From positions 1 through 64,000 of the forward strand of contig NZ_JBHTKJ010000027.1 in NCBI RefSeq assembly GCF_042675965.1: a DNA stretch of 64,000 bases, written 5' to 3'. Below the pieces are notes generated by a model that had not been told where the DNA came from, searched no databases, and saw only the letters and a program-made list of their open reading frames with translations. This document shows positions 52,092-62,501 of the stretch, piece by piece. Origin of the DNA: Virgibacillus_R byunsanensis. GTDB taxonomy: Bacteria > Bacillota > Bacilli > Bacillales > Amphibacillaceae. Made by a program: the position numbers and the translations under genes. Position 1 is the first letter of the stretch; each line of letters opens with the position of its first letter.

Positions 52092-52450
52092 TTATATTTT
52101 TTTGCTGGGTTCTGGCCGGTCACAAACGTATTGTGCTTTTGCCCAACCCTGTTTCACACCATGTTCGCACTTACGTTCCACATTGGCTGCCGGAACACCA
52201 GGGGTATCCTTTAACACCATCTGGGTATTCAATGCCTTGAACTGTAACACCGCCAGCCCGTTATAAACTACTCCTCGGTTACCTGCTATTATTATTCCTC
52301 CTGAAAGAACAATGTGATCTGCTCTTTTTAAACTAATTTATCAAATTCTTCAACACCCGCTTTTGCCAACTGTACATCATTTGGAACAGAGCTTCCACTT
52401 ACCCAAGATAAATGACGTCTTAATGCATAAATATTTATCAGCTTTGTATG
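52092..52450 (-). pseudogene. Unidentified decayed reading frames
   Basis: The minus strand holds two overlapping open stretches. One contains RHLSWVSGSSVPNDVQLAKA and ends EEFDKLV. The other runs from KRADHIVLSGG through VPAANVERKCEHGVKQGWAK to PEPSKKI. An alternative frame between them (GGVTVQGIEYPDGVKGYPWC) is also open. The arrangement suggests frameshift decay of one gene. I could not assign a family. A terminator lies at its 3' end. Confidence 0.3.
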
Positions 52451-52495
52451 TTATAATACATAATGAAGTTTATAAAAAGTCTGCAACATTGCAGC

Positions 52496-52566
52496 AGAGG
52501 TTCTAGCTACACCCTCTATAAAAAACTAAGGTTGGAACTGTACCTGCCTTATAGGTATGGTTTTTT
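52496..52566 (+). promoter_or_regulatory. PreQ1-I riboswitch with terminator, upstream of queC
   Basis: The aptamer AGAGGTTCTAGCTACACCCT then CTATAAAAAACTAAGG (52496-52531) matches the type I preQ1 consensus essentially base for base. It is followed by a 10-bp terminator stem (AACTGTACCT/AGGTATGGTT, 52536-52562) and T6. PreQ1 binding should stop transcription of queC-queD-queE. A TATAAT box lies at 52452-52457. Confidence 0.96.
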
Positions 52567-52620
52567 ACGTTTTTTGGGTGAGTAGGATTCTCTTTTCTAT
52601 TTGGAAGGAGGATTTTTTTA

Positions 52621-53288
52621 TGGAAAAAAATAATAAAGCTGTCGTCGTATTTAGCGGTGGTCAGGATAGTACCACCTGTTTATTTTGGGCTCTAAAAAAG
52701 TATGATCAAGTAGAAGTGGTGACATTCGATTACAATCAACGTCACAAAGAAGAAATTGAAATAGCAAAAGAGATTGCTAATGATCTGAATGTACGACATC
52801 ATGTGTTAGACATGTCCCTTTTAAGTCAATTAGCTCCTAATGCTTTGACACGTGATGAAATTGAAGTGAAAGATGGAGTGAATGGGGACTTACCTTCCAC
52901 ATTTGTACCTGGACGTAATCTGCTCTTTCTATCTTTTTCCACTATTTTGGCAAAACAAATTGGGGCAAAGCACATTATTACTGGGGTATGCGAAACAGAC
53001 TTTAGCGGTTACCCAGACTGCCGTGATGTTTTTGTTAAATCACTAAACGTAACCCTAAACCTATCCATGAATGATCAGTTCGTTATACACACGCCGTTAA
53101 TGTGGCTCGACAAAGCAGAAACATGGGGTCTTGCAGATCAGCTGGACGCCTTCAACTATATTCGTGAAAAAACTCTAACCTGTTATCACGGGATCCGTGG
53201 TGATGGATGTGGAGAGTGCCCTTCATGTAAGTTACGTAAAAATGGACTGGATACGTATCTGCAACAACTTAAAAAGGAGAATTCCTAA
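52621..53288 (+). CDS. queC: 7-cyano-7-deazaguanine synthase QueC
   Basis: QueC makes preQ0 from 7-carboxy-7-deazaguanine, ammonia and ATP. The PP-loop VVFSGGQDSTTCLF is at residues 8-21, and the zinc motif CGECPSCKLR is near the C-terminus, with the fourth ligand in TCYHGI. The ATG at 52621 follows GGAGGATT, giving 222 residues; the longer frame upstream crosses the riboswitch terminator. It is the first gene of queC-queD-queE under preQ1 control. Confidence 0.96.
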
Positions 53289-53755
53289 TGTACGGATTTA
53301 CCATCGTAGAGAACTTGCAGAAAATAGACAAAGACATTAAACGTTATGAACTAAAGTATCATCGAAAACGGGTGATAGTAAGTAAAGAATTTACGTTTGA
53401 TGCTGCCCACCACCTCCATTCATATGAAGGCAAGTGCAAAAACTTACATGGGCATACGTATAAAGTCATTTTTGGTATCAGTGGTTATGTGGATGAGATT
53501 GGAATAGTCATTGACTTTGGCGATATTAAAAACATTTGGAAGGAACAAATTGAAATCCATCTTGACCATCGCTATTTGAATGATACCCTACCAAACATGA
53601 ATACTACTGCCGAAAATATGGTTGTTTGGCTATATGAAAAAATGGAGAAAGCACTACGTAACAAACCAAATAAAAGCCGAGTAGAATTCGTCAAACTTTA
53701 TGAAACGCCAACAAGTTATGCCGAAGCAAGACGGGAGTGGATGATTAATGAATAA
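53288..53755 (+). CDS. queD: 6-carboxy-5,6,7,8-tetrahydropterin synthase QueD
   Basis: QueD converts 7,8-dihydroneopterin triphosphate to 6-carboxytetrahydropterin. In this 155-residue protein the zinc histidines are in FDAAHHLHSYEGKCKNLHGHTY, which also holds the catalytic Cys. GIVIDFGDIKN and LDHRYLN follow. It overlaps the queC stop (TAATG) and the queE start, so the operon is translationally coupled. The first 30 residues precede the conserved core. Confidence 0.95.
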   Translation: MYGFTIVENLQKIDKDIKRYELKYHRKRVIVSKEFTFDAAHHLHSYEGKCKNLHGHTYKVIFGISGYVDEIGIVIDFGDIKNIWKEQIEIHLDHRYLNDTLPNMNTTAENMVVWLYEKMEKALRNKPNKSRVEFVKLYETPTSYAEARREWMINE

Positions 53756-54476
53756 GTTTCCTATACTTGAAATCTTCGGACCAACCATTCAAGGAGAAGG
53801 AATGGTTGTTGGTCGAAAAACAATGTTTGTAAGAACCGCTGGCTGCGATTACAGTTGCTCTTGGTGTGACTCCGCCTTCACCTGGGACGGAAGTACAAAA
53901 GAAGAGATTGAGAGGTTGACTGCCGACCAAATTATCACACGACTCCAACAAACTGGGGGTGACAGATTTGATCACGTAACCATCTCAGGGGGAAATCCAG
54001 CACTTTTAGCAAATCTCAGTGAACTAATACAAGCATTGCATGAATTAAATATAGAGGTTGCTCTGGAAACACAAGGTAGCCGCTGGCAGGAGTGGTTTCT
54101 TACGATCGATGATTTGACGATTTCTCCCAAACCTCCAAGTTCAAAGATGAATACGGATTGGGAAATTCTAGACTCTATTATCGCACATTTAAAAATTAAT
54201 AACCGACTTAAAAATACTAGTTTAAAAGTCGTCATTTTTAACGATGAGGATTTAACTTATGCAGAAGAAGCTCACGAACGCTATCCTAAGGTTCCTTTTT
54301 TTCTCCAAGTTGGAAATGATGATCTAAAAGAAAAGGATGCCTCTAAGCTTGCAAGTAAACTTTTAAATGAATATGAATGGCTTATTGATAAGGTGGTTGC
54401 ATCAAACAAACTGAATCATGTTCGTGTTCTACCTCAAGTTCATGCCCTGATCTGGGGTAACAAACGTGGAGTATGA
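53748..54476 (+). CDS. queE: 7-carboxy-7-deazaguanine synthase QueE
   Basis: This radical SAM enzyme rearranges 6-carboxytetrahydropterin to 7-carboxy-7-deazaguanine. The cluster motif CDYSCSWCD (CxxxCxxC) is near residues 33-41, and the substrate-binding start FPILEIFGPTIQGEG and SAM-site VTISGGNPAL are present. At 242 residues it overlaps queD by 8 bp. No queF is adjacent, so preQ0 reduction must be encoded elsewhere. Confidence 0.95.
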   Translation: MNKFPILEIFGPTIQGEGMVVGRKTMFVRTAGCDYSCSWCDSAFTWDGSTKEEIERLTADQIITRLQQTGGDRFDHVTISGGNPALLANLSELIQALHELNIEVALETQGSRWQEWFLTIDDLTISPKPPSSKMNTDWEILDSIIAHLKINNRLKNTSLKVVIFNDEDLTYAEEAHERYPKVPFFLQVGNDDLKEKDASKLASKLLNEYEWLIDKVVASNKLNHVRVLPQVHALIWGNKRGV

Positions 54477-54566
54477 ACCGAGTAGGCATCACCATTATTT
54501 TAGTAAAAGTTAATTTAGAAACTGAAAATGGTTGAGTAACGTTCCATAGTAATTTAACAAATATTT

Positions 54567-54597
54567 CCGATATCATTAATAAAATTAATGATATCGG
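54567..54597 (+). terminator. Inverted repeat after queE
   Basis: CCGATATCATTAAT and ATTAATGATATCGG form a perfect 14-bp stem with a 3-nt loop, followed by GTTT. It is probably the operon terminator, although the T-run is short. Confidence 0.65.
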
Positions 54598-54767
54598 GTT
54601 TGAGACGAAAAAATTTCAAATGAGTTTTCAATTTAATTTCACTCTGTTGGCACTGTTCATTTCCCTTTTATAATACGCTGAACTATCAATTAGTTACACC
54701 AAAGATTTAATAAGCTAATCTATTTACTAAGTTATTTTATTTTAAGAAATCATTCCACCAAATTGAC

Positions 54768-54915
54768 CTATTGATTAAAAAATAAGAAGGTTGTCAAGTT
54801 ATCTATATCTGTTAATTTCGCCTCTGTCCATCCCTTAACCATAGATCTTAATATGTTTAATTCTTCGGCAATTTTGCAAAAACTGATCCCTTTCTCCCTT
54901 ATTTCACCTTTAGAT
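54768..54915 (-). pseudogene. Helix-turn-helix remnant
   Basis: A minus-strand open stretch reads EIREKGISFCKIAEELNI, then LRSMVKGWTEAKLTD, and ends at TAG. The pattern (G.S...IA..L.....V..W) fits a transposase- or resolvase-type HTH. There is no start codon or continuation upstream. It is the only recognisable content of the 560-bp gap between queE and the TetR gene. Confidence 0.3.
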
Positions 54916-54982
54916 TACATAAAGCTTCTTTTAAACATAAATCGCGTTAAGATTGTCTATATAATGGGCTTTTGGAATGTTG

Positions 54983-55011
54983 TTGACCTATGAAATATAT
55001 TATGTAACAAT
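54983..55011 (+). promoter_or_regulatory. Promoter of the tetR-efflux operon
   Basis: TTGACC at 54983-54988 and AACAAT (55006-55011), with 17 bp between them, lie immediately before the palindromic operator. Confidence 0.45.
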
Positions 55012-55014
55012 AAA

Positions 55015-55030
55015 CCTACCTACTGGTAGG
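55015..55030 (+). promoter_or_regulatory. Palindromic operator for the TetR-type regulator
   Basis: CCTACC-TACT-GGTAGG is a perfect 6+4+6 palindrome between the promoter and the ribosome-binding site, as expected for autorepression. Confidence 0.65.
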
Positions 55031-55039
55031 GAGGATTAA

Positions 55040-55618
55040 ATGGTCACTTCAATTAAAATACGTGATGTAGCCCTTCGTTATTTAGCCGATTATGATTACG
55101 ATTCATTTTCGTTAAATCAAATCGCAAATGATGTAGGCATTAAAAAAGCTTCAATATATACCCATTATAGAAGTAAAGAAGACATTTTCTATGCAGTCTT
55201 AATGCATTCTATAAAATCCGGAAAGCACACAATCGTAAGTTTCTTTCATGACCATCGTCAAGAACCACTTGAAAAAACAGTCCAATCCTTTTTTTATTGG
55301 TTCTTGACTGAAAGTAAAAAGAATAAAGAGTTAAAGTTTTTGCTCCGAATTATGTACTTTCCCCCTAGTAACTTGAAGAATTACTCTTCCAACTATACAG
55401 GGACTTTATTGATTGAGCTTGAACGCTTGTTAAAGCGTTATATAAGGGAAAAGATACGACAAGAAAAACTGGACTTCTCGCAGCATGAAGGAGAAATCGC
55501 ACTTTCATTTATTACAGTTGCTGAAGGTTGTTTAATTGAACTTTATTTTGCGGATAAACCACGCTATGAACAGCGGGTAGAAGCAATTTTGCCTATATTT
55601 TGGAAAGGCATTCAATGA
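55040..55618 (+). CDS. TetR/AcrR-family transcriptional regulator
   Basis: This 192-residue protein has an N-terminal TetR helix-turn-helix (LNQIANDVGIKKASIYTHYRSKEDIF, about residues 26-51) and a C-terminal TetR_C-type ligand domain. ATG at 55040 follows GGGAGGATT. A palindrome overlaps its leader. It is 18 bp upstream of a drug-efflux MFS gene, so it is presumably a local repressor released by the pump's substrate. Confidence 0.9.
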   Translation: MVTSIKIRDVALRYLADYDYDSFSLNQIANDVGIKKASIYTHYRSKEDIFYAVLMHSIKSGKHTIVSFFHDHRQEPLEKTVQSFFYWFLTESKKNKELKFLLRIMYFPPSNLKNYSSNYTGTLLIELERLLKRYIREKIRQEKLDFSQHEGEIALSFITVAEGCLIELYFADKPRYEQRVEAILPIFWKGIQ

Positions 55619-55636
55619 AAGGAGTTTTAACCTTGA

Positions 55637-57022
55637 ATGGGGGAAAAATTAGAATATAAAGGTATCGTTGTTGTCATCTTAGCAACAGCGTTTTTATTTT
55701 CATTTAGTCAATTCCTATTAATTACGGCATATCCAACGATTATGAACGAATTTGATGTGAATGCAACTCAAGTACAATGGCTAACTACGGCTTTCTTACT
55801 CACAACAATTATTTTTATCCCAATGACAGGGTATTTATCGAATACCTTTACAGCGAAAACCCTCGTTGTTTTTTCACTTTCATGTTTAGTAGTTGGTACA
55901 GTAATCGGAGGTTTGTCACCAAACTTTGATACTTTAATTTTATCAAGAGTCGTTCAGGCCATTGGTGCAGGCATCATTCTACCACTGGTGCAAGCAATAT
56001 TATTGAAAGTATATCCATATGAACGAAGAGGGTTTGCAATGGGACTTTTAGGAGCTGTTGTCAACGTAGCACCTGCAACTGCACCGTCAATCTCTGGTAT
56101 GATTATTGATTTTTTCAGTTGGCGCTCACTTCATTGGATGATACTTCCAATAGTAATCGGCACCTTAATTTTAGCCATTTTTATTATGAGAAATGTATTA
56201 GAGAAACAAGAAGTGAAGCTAGATCTTTTTTCAATCATACTTTCTGCAATCGGATTTTCTTTTTTTATTTTTGGTTTAAGTAGTATCAGTGTAGTAGGAT
56301 TTACAGACAAACAAGTCATCATACCAATATTAATTGGCGTTATAACCCTTTTCATTTTTGTGCGCCGTCAAATAATTTTATCCTTACCGGTTCTTAATAT
56401 AAAATTGTTTCATAATTCCACATTTCGTTTGGCAATGATTCTTGTCTTTATTAATATGATGCTTCTTTTATCTGCGGAGACAATACTACCAATGTTTGCA
56501 CAGGATGTTCTTGAAACTAGTGCATTTTTATCTGGATTTATTCTAGTACCGGGAACCGTCCTTCTATCTATCGTAACAATTATTTCCGGAAATCTATATG
56601 ATCGTTATGGAGGTAAGAAAATCATCCTTATTGGCTTTTCGTGTACACTCACATCTTTAATATTATTGAACACCGTAGGCATGGAAGGTTCGCCTTACTG
56701 GATTATGGCCCATTTTTGTTTATTTATGGCCGGTTTTGGATTTACACTTATGCCACTTGTTACAGTGAGTATGAATGCATTGGAGGATGCAGACATTTCC
56801 CACGGATCTGCCATTGTAAATACTGTACGCCAATTTGGAATGACTTTCGGTATTATCGTTCTCTCGACTATTATTAGTGTTACTACTTCAACCATGGACA
56901 CTTCATATGAAGTTGGCACATATTGGGGAACAACCTATGCATTTATTGTGATGGCTGTGCTAGCTTTAATAGGACTTACACTTACAATGTTTATAAGTGA
57001 AAAGAAGAAAATAAATACCTAA
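55637..57022 (+). CDS. DHA2-family MFS drug efflux transporter
   Basis: This 461-residue, 14-TM protein has the DHA2 hallmarks QWLTTAFLLTTIIFIPMTGYL (helices 1-2), RVVQAIGAGIILPLVQAI (motif B-like) and the helix 5 antiporter motif GAVVNVAPATAPSISG (motif C). It is related to EmrB/QacA/LmrB pumps. It is co-transcribed with the TetR gene. ATG 55637 is the only in-frame start near GGAG, at long spacing. The substrate is unknown. Confidence 0.9.
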   Translation: MGEKLEYKGIVVVILATAFLFSFSQFLLITAYPTIMNEFDVNATQVQWLTTAFLLTTIIFIPMTGYLSNTFTAKTLVVFSLSCLVVGTVIGGLSPNFDTLILSRVVQAIGAGIILPLVQAILLKVYPYERRGFAMGLLGAVVNVAPATAPSISGMIIDFFSWRSLHWMILPIVIGTLILAIFIMRNVLEKQEVKLDLFSIILSAIGFSFFIFGLSSISVVGFTDKQVIIPILIGVITLFIFVRRQIILSLPVLNIKLFHNSTFRLAMILVFINMMLLLSAETILPMFAQDVLETSAFLSGFILVPGTVLLSIVTIISGNLYDRYGGKKIILIGFSCTLTSLILLNTVGMEGSPYWIMAHFCLFMAGFGFTLMPLVTVSMNALEDADISHGSAIVNTVRQFGMTFGIIVLSTIISVTTSTMDTSYEVGTYWGTTYAFIVMAVLALIGLTLTMFISEKKKINT

Positions 57023-57172
57023 AGTTCTACAGCCACGTTTATTATTAAATTTTGTTCAACTTTCAATCACAACTCGTAGTACATTTAGGGTGTTCTTGCC
57101 TAATAAAAAATCAAGTCTAAAATGAAAGCATATCAGATAGTTTTATCTGCTAAGCAAATTTTAATAACATAA

Positions 57173-57214
57173 AATAGACTACTTCCTTGTTTTAATGAAG
57201 TAGTCTATTTTTTT
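57173..57214 (+). terminator. Terminator of the tetR-efflux operon
   Basis: AATAGACTACTTC pairs with GAAGTAGTCTATT, loop about 11 nt, followed by T7. Confidence 0.9.
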
Positions 57215-57646
57215 AAAAAAAGTCATTTATATGACCAAATCTTTAAATGAGTGCAAAATAGATTTAACTATTTCTCAAACAAAAGCCTTACATCATACCG
57301 TCCGTAAGATGAGAGTGTGTAATACCTATTATTACGTGTATTAAAAGTGCGGTATGTCAAGGTTTTGTCAAACTATCCTGTTACATCTTTAACGGGATTT
57401 GACCGTTATTCACTGGATTGTGTTCGCAAAATGTTAGCTTTTACAAGCAAAGCATTCTGTAGTGCAACTAACCTATCTACATTTCATTAAGTACAATTAA
57501 TGTTAAATTGTATTCACAGAAACGGTGTATTAGTTTTCACCTTTTTATTGGTATTCATGTTGATTCATCATAATACTGCTACTAATTACACTTCAATATT
57601 GTTAAGTTGAATTGAAAATTACCATTAATTCAATATTTCTTGTATT
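57215..57646. other. 430-bp gap without a supported gene
   Basis: AT-rich DNA with stops in all frames. I see no promoter-quality or structured element. It precedes the 3' end of the CorC-like gene. Confidence 0.4.
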
Positions 57647-58924
57647 TTAAGAAGTATGATCATCAGCTTTGATATTGCTTTTAATTTCTACTTTGATTCT
57701 TTTGATTCTTCGATCCTCAACATCCTCAACACTCACTTTTAAATTCTCATAAGTAAAAGAAGCTCCTTTAGAAGGTACAGTCTCAAGATTCTCTATAATC
57801 CACCCTCCTAATGTATAATAGTCGCTTTTTGGCAATCGAATATTGAACTTTTCTGCAAAATTATACAATTGATATTTAGGATGAAAAGTGTAAACATTCT
57901 CACCCACTTTGGTTATTAACTCCACTTTCTCATCACGATCATCCAATATTTCACCAACAATTTCCTCTAAAATATCTTTTAATGTTACTAACCCTGCTGT
58001 TCCGCTAAATTCATCTAAAACAATTGCCATTGGGATCTTTTCCTTTTTTAATTGGGGTAATATAGATGAGATTTTCATTGATTCTAATATAAATATTGGT
58101 TCTCTTAATAATTCCCTTATATCAATATTGTCATTTGTGATTAAATGATTTAAAAAATCTTTTTCTGTTAAAATGCCTATAATATTATCATTGCTTTCTT
58201 TATAAACTGGGACTCTTGAAAAACGGCTTTCAAAAAATAGCTCGATGATTTCCTCTATAGGTTGATTTATATTTATAGCTACGATATCAATACGCGGGGT
58301 CATAATTTCTTTAATAGGCGTTTCATCTAAATGCATGGAGCGGAGTATTAATTTCCTTTCTAGTTTATCAATAACTCCCTCTTTCTCACTTATATCCAGT
58401 ATTAACTTAATTTCCTCTTCAGTGACAGAAGGTAAAAAGCCTTTTTCTTCTTTGAACAACCTCAATGAATATTCTGTTAATTTAGCTAGGAGTATATTGA
58501 TTGGAGTACATATTTTAATTATGATATTCATTATGCCTGAGAAAGATATTGCCAAAGTTTCTGTCTTTTCTTTCGCCAAGGTTTTAGGAAGTACTTCGGC
58601 AAAAATAAGAATAATAACTGTCATTACTACTGTATTTATTATTACTCCTAAATTACCACCAATCGTTTCAATAAATATCTGAGCCGATATAGTTGCAGCA
58701 GCTGTATTTGTAATATTATTTCCAACTAAGACCGCTGATATCATGCTATCAAAATCCTCAGCAATACTAAGAGCCTTTTTACTTCCGGATCGCCCTTCCT
58801 TTACAAATTGTTTCAACCTTATTTTATTCACGCTTGAGTATATGGTTTCGGCCCCCGCAAAAAAGGCAGACCAAACTAATAATATAATTAACAAGATTAT
58901 TGAACCGAGTGGTATAGTCTCCAA
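57647..58924 (-). CDS. Hemolysin C/CorC-like protein (CNNM, tandem CBS, CorC_HlyC)
   Basis: This 425-residue protein has a DUF21/CNNM membrane domain (about 1-190, three to four TM helices), two CBS domains (about 205-330; EIMTPRIDIVAI begins the first) and a C-terminal CorC_HlyC FAD-binding-like domain (YTLGGWIIENLETVPSKG). Relatives act in magnesium or cobalt export or homeostasis. ATG at 58924 follows GGAGGTGG. It is monocistronic. Confidence 0.9.
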   Translation of the reverse strand: METIPLGSIILLIILLVWSAFFAGAETIYSSVNKIRLKQFVKEGRSGSKKALSIAEDFDSMISAVLVGNNITNTAAATISAQIFIETIGGNLGVIINTVVMTVIILIFAEVLPKTLAKEKTETLAISFSGIMNIIIKICTPINILLAKLTEYSLRLFKEEKGFLPSVTEEEIKLILDISEKEGVIDKLERKLILRSMHLDETPIKEIMTPRIDIVAININQPIEEIIELFFESRFSRVPVYKESNDNIIGILTEKDFLNHLITNDNIDIRELLREPIFILESMKISSILPQLKKEKIPMAIVLDEFSGTAGLVTLKDILEEIVGEILDDRDEKVELITKVGENVYTFHPKYQLYNFAEKFNIRLPKSDYYTLGGWIIENLETVPSKGASFTYENLKVSVEDVEDRRIKRIKVEIKSNIKADDHTS

Positions 58925-59399
58925 ACAATTCCACCTCCTGTTATTTTTAATAATTTGTTTATTCTCTTCTAGTAATTTAAGAGAGGCCGGATCATAAAAA
59001 TGAATAAGTGAAATTGTCCAACTTTTCTTTACATTAACTTTTCACAGCCCTTCCATTTCCTTATATTAAAATATGTTTGTTTATTTTATTGGCATCGTCA
59101 TATGTCCTATTTTCAAGCAAATTTTAAAAATATACGAACTGCAGTAAACTTTTTAAGAAATGGAATATAAAATAAACAAAAAAATTCCCCTCTTAACAAT
59201 CATAAGAAGAGAATCCTTTGTCAATACAAGGCCTATCTAAAAAAATATACGATTAGATGTTAAATTATTTTACAAGTCTAAATCAAATCAAAACCGCAGT
59301 TACTTATGATACGGTTGTATAGTGCAAAATAAAAGTGCAGAGTTATGAAAGACAAAAATACATAACCTTAATTAAGGGTATTCTGATAGCGCTAGAGAG
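58925..59399. other. 475-bp gap, partly eroded integrase sequence
   Basis: No intact gene. Plus-strand fragments near 59325-59395 (YERQKYI...) may be the eroded N-terminal domain of the integrase that follows. The rest shows nothing recognisable. Confidence 0.35.
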
Positions 59400-60133
59400 G
59401 GAATCAATCGAACAGTAAGAATGATTTTTCACAAAGCATAGAACTAGACATGATTAAAAAGGACCCTAGCAAATTTACTTATATTAAAAAAGATATGAAA
59501 ACCATTGAACAGTTGGAAGAAGAGGAAGTACCAAAATATCTTGAAAAAGAAGAGCTTGCTTTATTTTTTAGAAACAGCTAAAAATAAGGCACTTGAACAT
59601 GATTATCTGATGTTTCTTGTCCTATCCTACACTAGCATTAGAGTAATTGAATTGGTTGCTCTCAAATGAAGGATATAGATTTTAAACCAAACGATAAGCA
59701 TTACTAAAACGTACTATAATACCAAATAATAATACCGTGGAGTATCAATTAGCCCCTCCAAAAACCGGAAAGTCTAGGAGGAAAATTGTTGTGGATGAAG
59801 ATGTCATGCAAGCTTTGAAAGAGCATAAAAAGGTTCAGAATAAAGTCATTGAGCAATTAGGCGACAATTCGGTTATCCCATTGTGATTAAAACAGTAAGA
59901 GACCGAATGAAAAGACTGCTGACTATCGCGGATCTAACAGTATGTCCAAGACGATCCATGATTTGTTCGAGTGAGACACCGGCCTCAGCAAGAAGGGATG
60001 TATGAGTGTGTCTTAAACTATGCGGTGTTAAATCTACGATCAAATTACGAAAAATGTTTATCTTCATGTCACCCAAGAAATGAAAAAAGAAGCTTCCCAA
60101 AAGTTCAGTGAACTAATGAGAAGCCTCAGTTAA
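59400..60133 (+). pseudogene. Decayed tyrosine-recombinase (ICE-type integrase)
   Basis: Plus-strand fragments in shifting frames give ELDMIKKDPSKFTYIKKD, VPKYLEKEELALFLETA, KDIDFKPNDK, VEYQLAPPKTGKSRRKIV, PIVIKTVRDRMKRLL and VYLHVTQEMKKEASQKF. They are in the order of a YdcL-like integrase. The catalytic segment LTPHSLRHTHTSLLAEAG through IMDRLGH lies on the minus strand inside it, inverted in place. At least three frameshifts are present, so the gene is dead. It marks a former integrative element beside groEL. Confidence 0.85.
59935..60040. other. 106-bp inverted segment bounded by 14-bp inverted repeats
   Basis: ATCGCGGATCTAAC (59935-59948) and GTTAAATCTACGAT (60027-60040) are inverted copies with three mismatches. 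Computationally flipping the segment puts IVDLTPHSLRHTH directly after KRLLT, and GHTVRSAIK before the KNVYLHV tail, in one continuous frame. Confidence 0.8.
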
Positions 60134-60204
60134 AAACCTCAATGTTAGCATTCCACTCTCATCTTACATAAAACCCATTCATATCAAGGGTTCCAAGGGC
60201 GAAC

Positions 60205-61842
<1,638 letters not shown>

Positions 61843-61892
61843 ATTAAAAGTCCTCCTTAAAATCTATTCTTAAGTATATTCTTTATCTGCTT

Positions 61893-62177
61893 TTAGCTTA
61901 CGACAGCTAAAATATCATTCTCACGAAGAATTAAGTATTCAGTGCCTTCATATTTCACTTCAGTACCAGCGAATTTTGAGAAGATGATTTGATCTCCTTC
62001 TGAAACTTCAAGTGCTACCTTTTCCCCATTGTCTGTTACGCGACCTGAACCAACTGCAACTACTTTACCCTCTTGTGGTTTTTCTTTTGCAGAGTCTGGA
62101 AGTACAATCCCGCTTTTTGTTTTCTCTTCTTGTTCTACAAGCTCAATAACAACGCGATCTCCTAGTGGTTTAATCAT
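61893..62177 (-). CDS. groES: Co-chaperonin GroES
   Basis: This 94-residue protein contains the start KPLGDRVVIELVEQEEKT, the mobile loop KTKSGIVLPDSAKEKPQ and the GTEVKYEGTEYLI roof region. It caps GroEL. It is the first gene of the operon, preceded by a sigma-A promoter and CIRCE. ATG at 62177 follows AAGGAGG. Confidence 0.98.
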   Translation of the reverse strand: MIKPLGDRVVIELVEQEEKTKSGIVLPDSAKEKPQEGKVVAVGSGRVTDNGEKVALEVSEGDQIIFSKFAGTEVKYEGTEYLILRENDILAVVS

Positions 62178-62222
62178 GTAGACAACCTCCTTAATTCGGT
62201 ATCTTTTATTTTTTTATTTTTA

Positions 62223-62249
62223 TTAGCACTCGTTCGTGTCGAGTGCTAA
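62223..62249 (-). promoter_or_regulatory. CIRCE operator (HrcA binding site)
   Basis: TTAGCACTC-N9-GAGTGCTAA is an exact match to the CIRCE consensus, located between the promoter and the groES start. It predicts HrcA repression of groES-groEL. Confidence 0.97.
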
Positions 62250-62260
62250 TTCCAATTTTA

Positions 62261-62289
62261 ATAATAAATAATCTAACGAAAAATTGCAA
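62261..62289 (-). promoter_or_regulatory. Sigma-A promoter of groES-groEL
   Basis: On the minus strand TTGCAA, 17 bp, then TATTAT, about 12 bp before CIRCE, which therefore overlaps the transcription start. Confidence 0.8.
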
Positions 62290-62501
62290 GTATTGAACAC
62301 AAGTTTTGGAAAAAATATTTTTTTGTACAACCCACAGTAGCTATACTATTATAACAACGTCACTAAATATGATAAAATATTTAGTAGTACATTCTATTTT
62401 ACTTTGAATGGGTATCGTAATACATATTAGAAATTCTAATAGACTAGGTATTCGATACATAAACTATATAAATATGAAATGTTTAAAGGGGTCGTTTAAT
62501 T

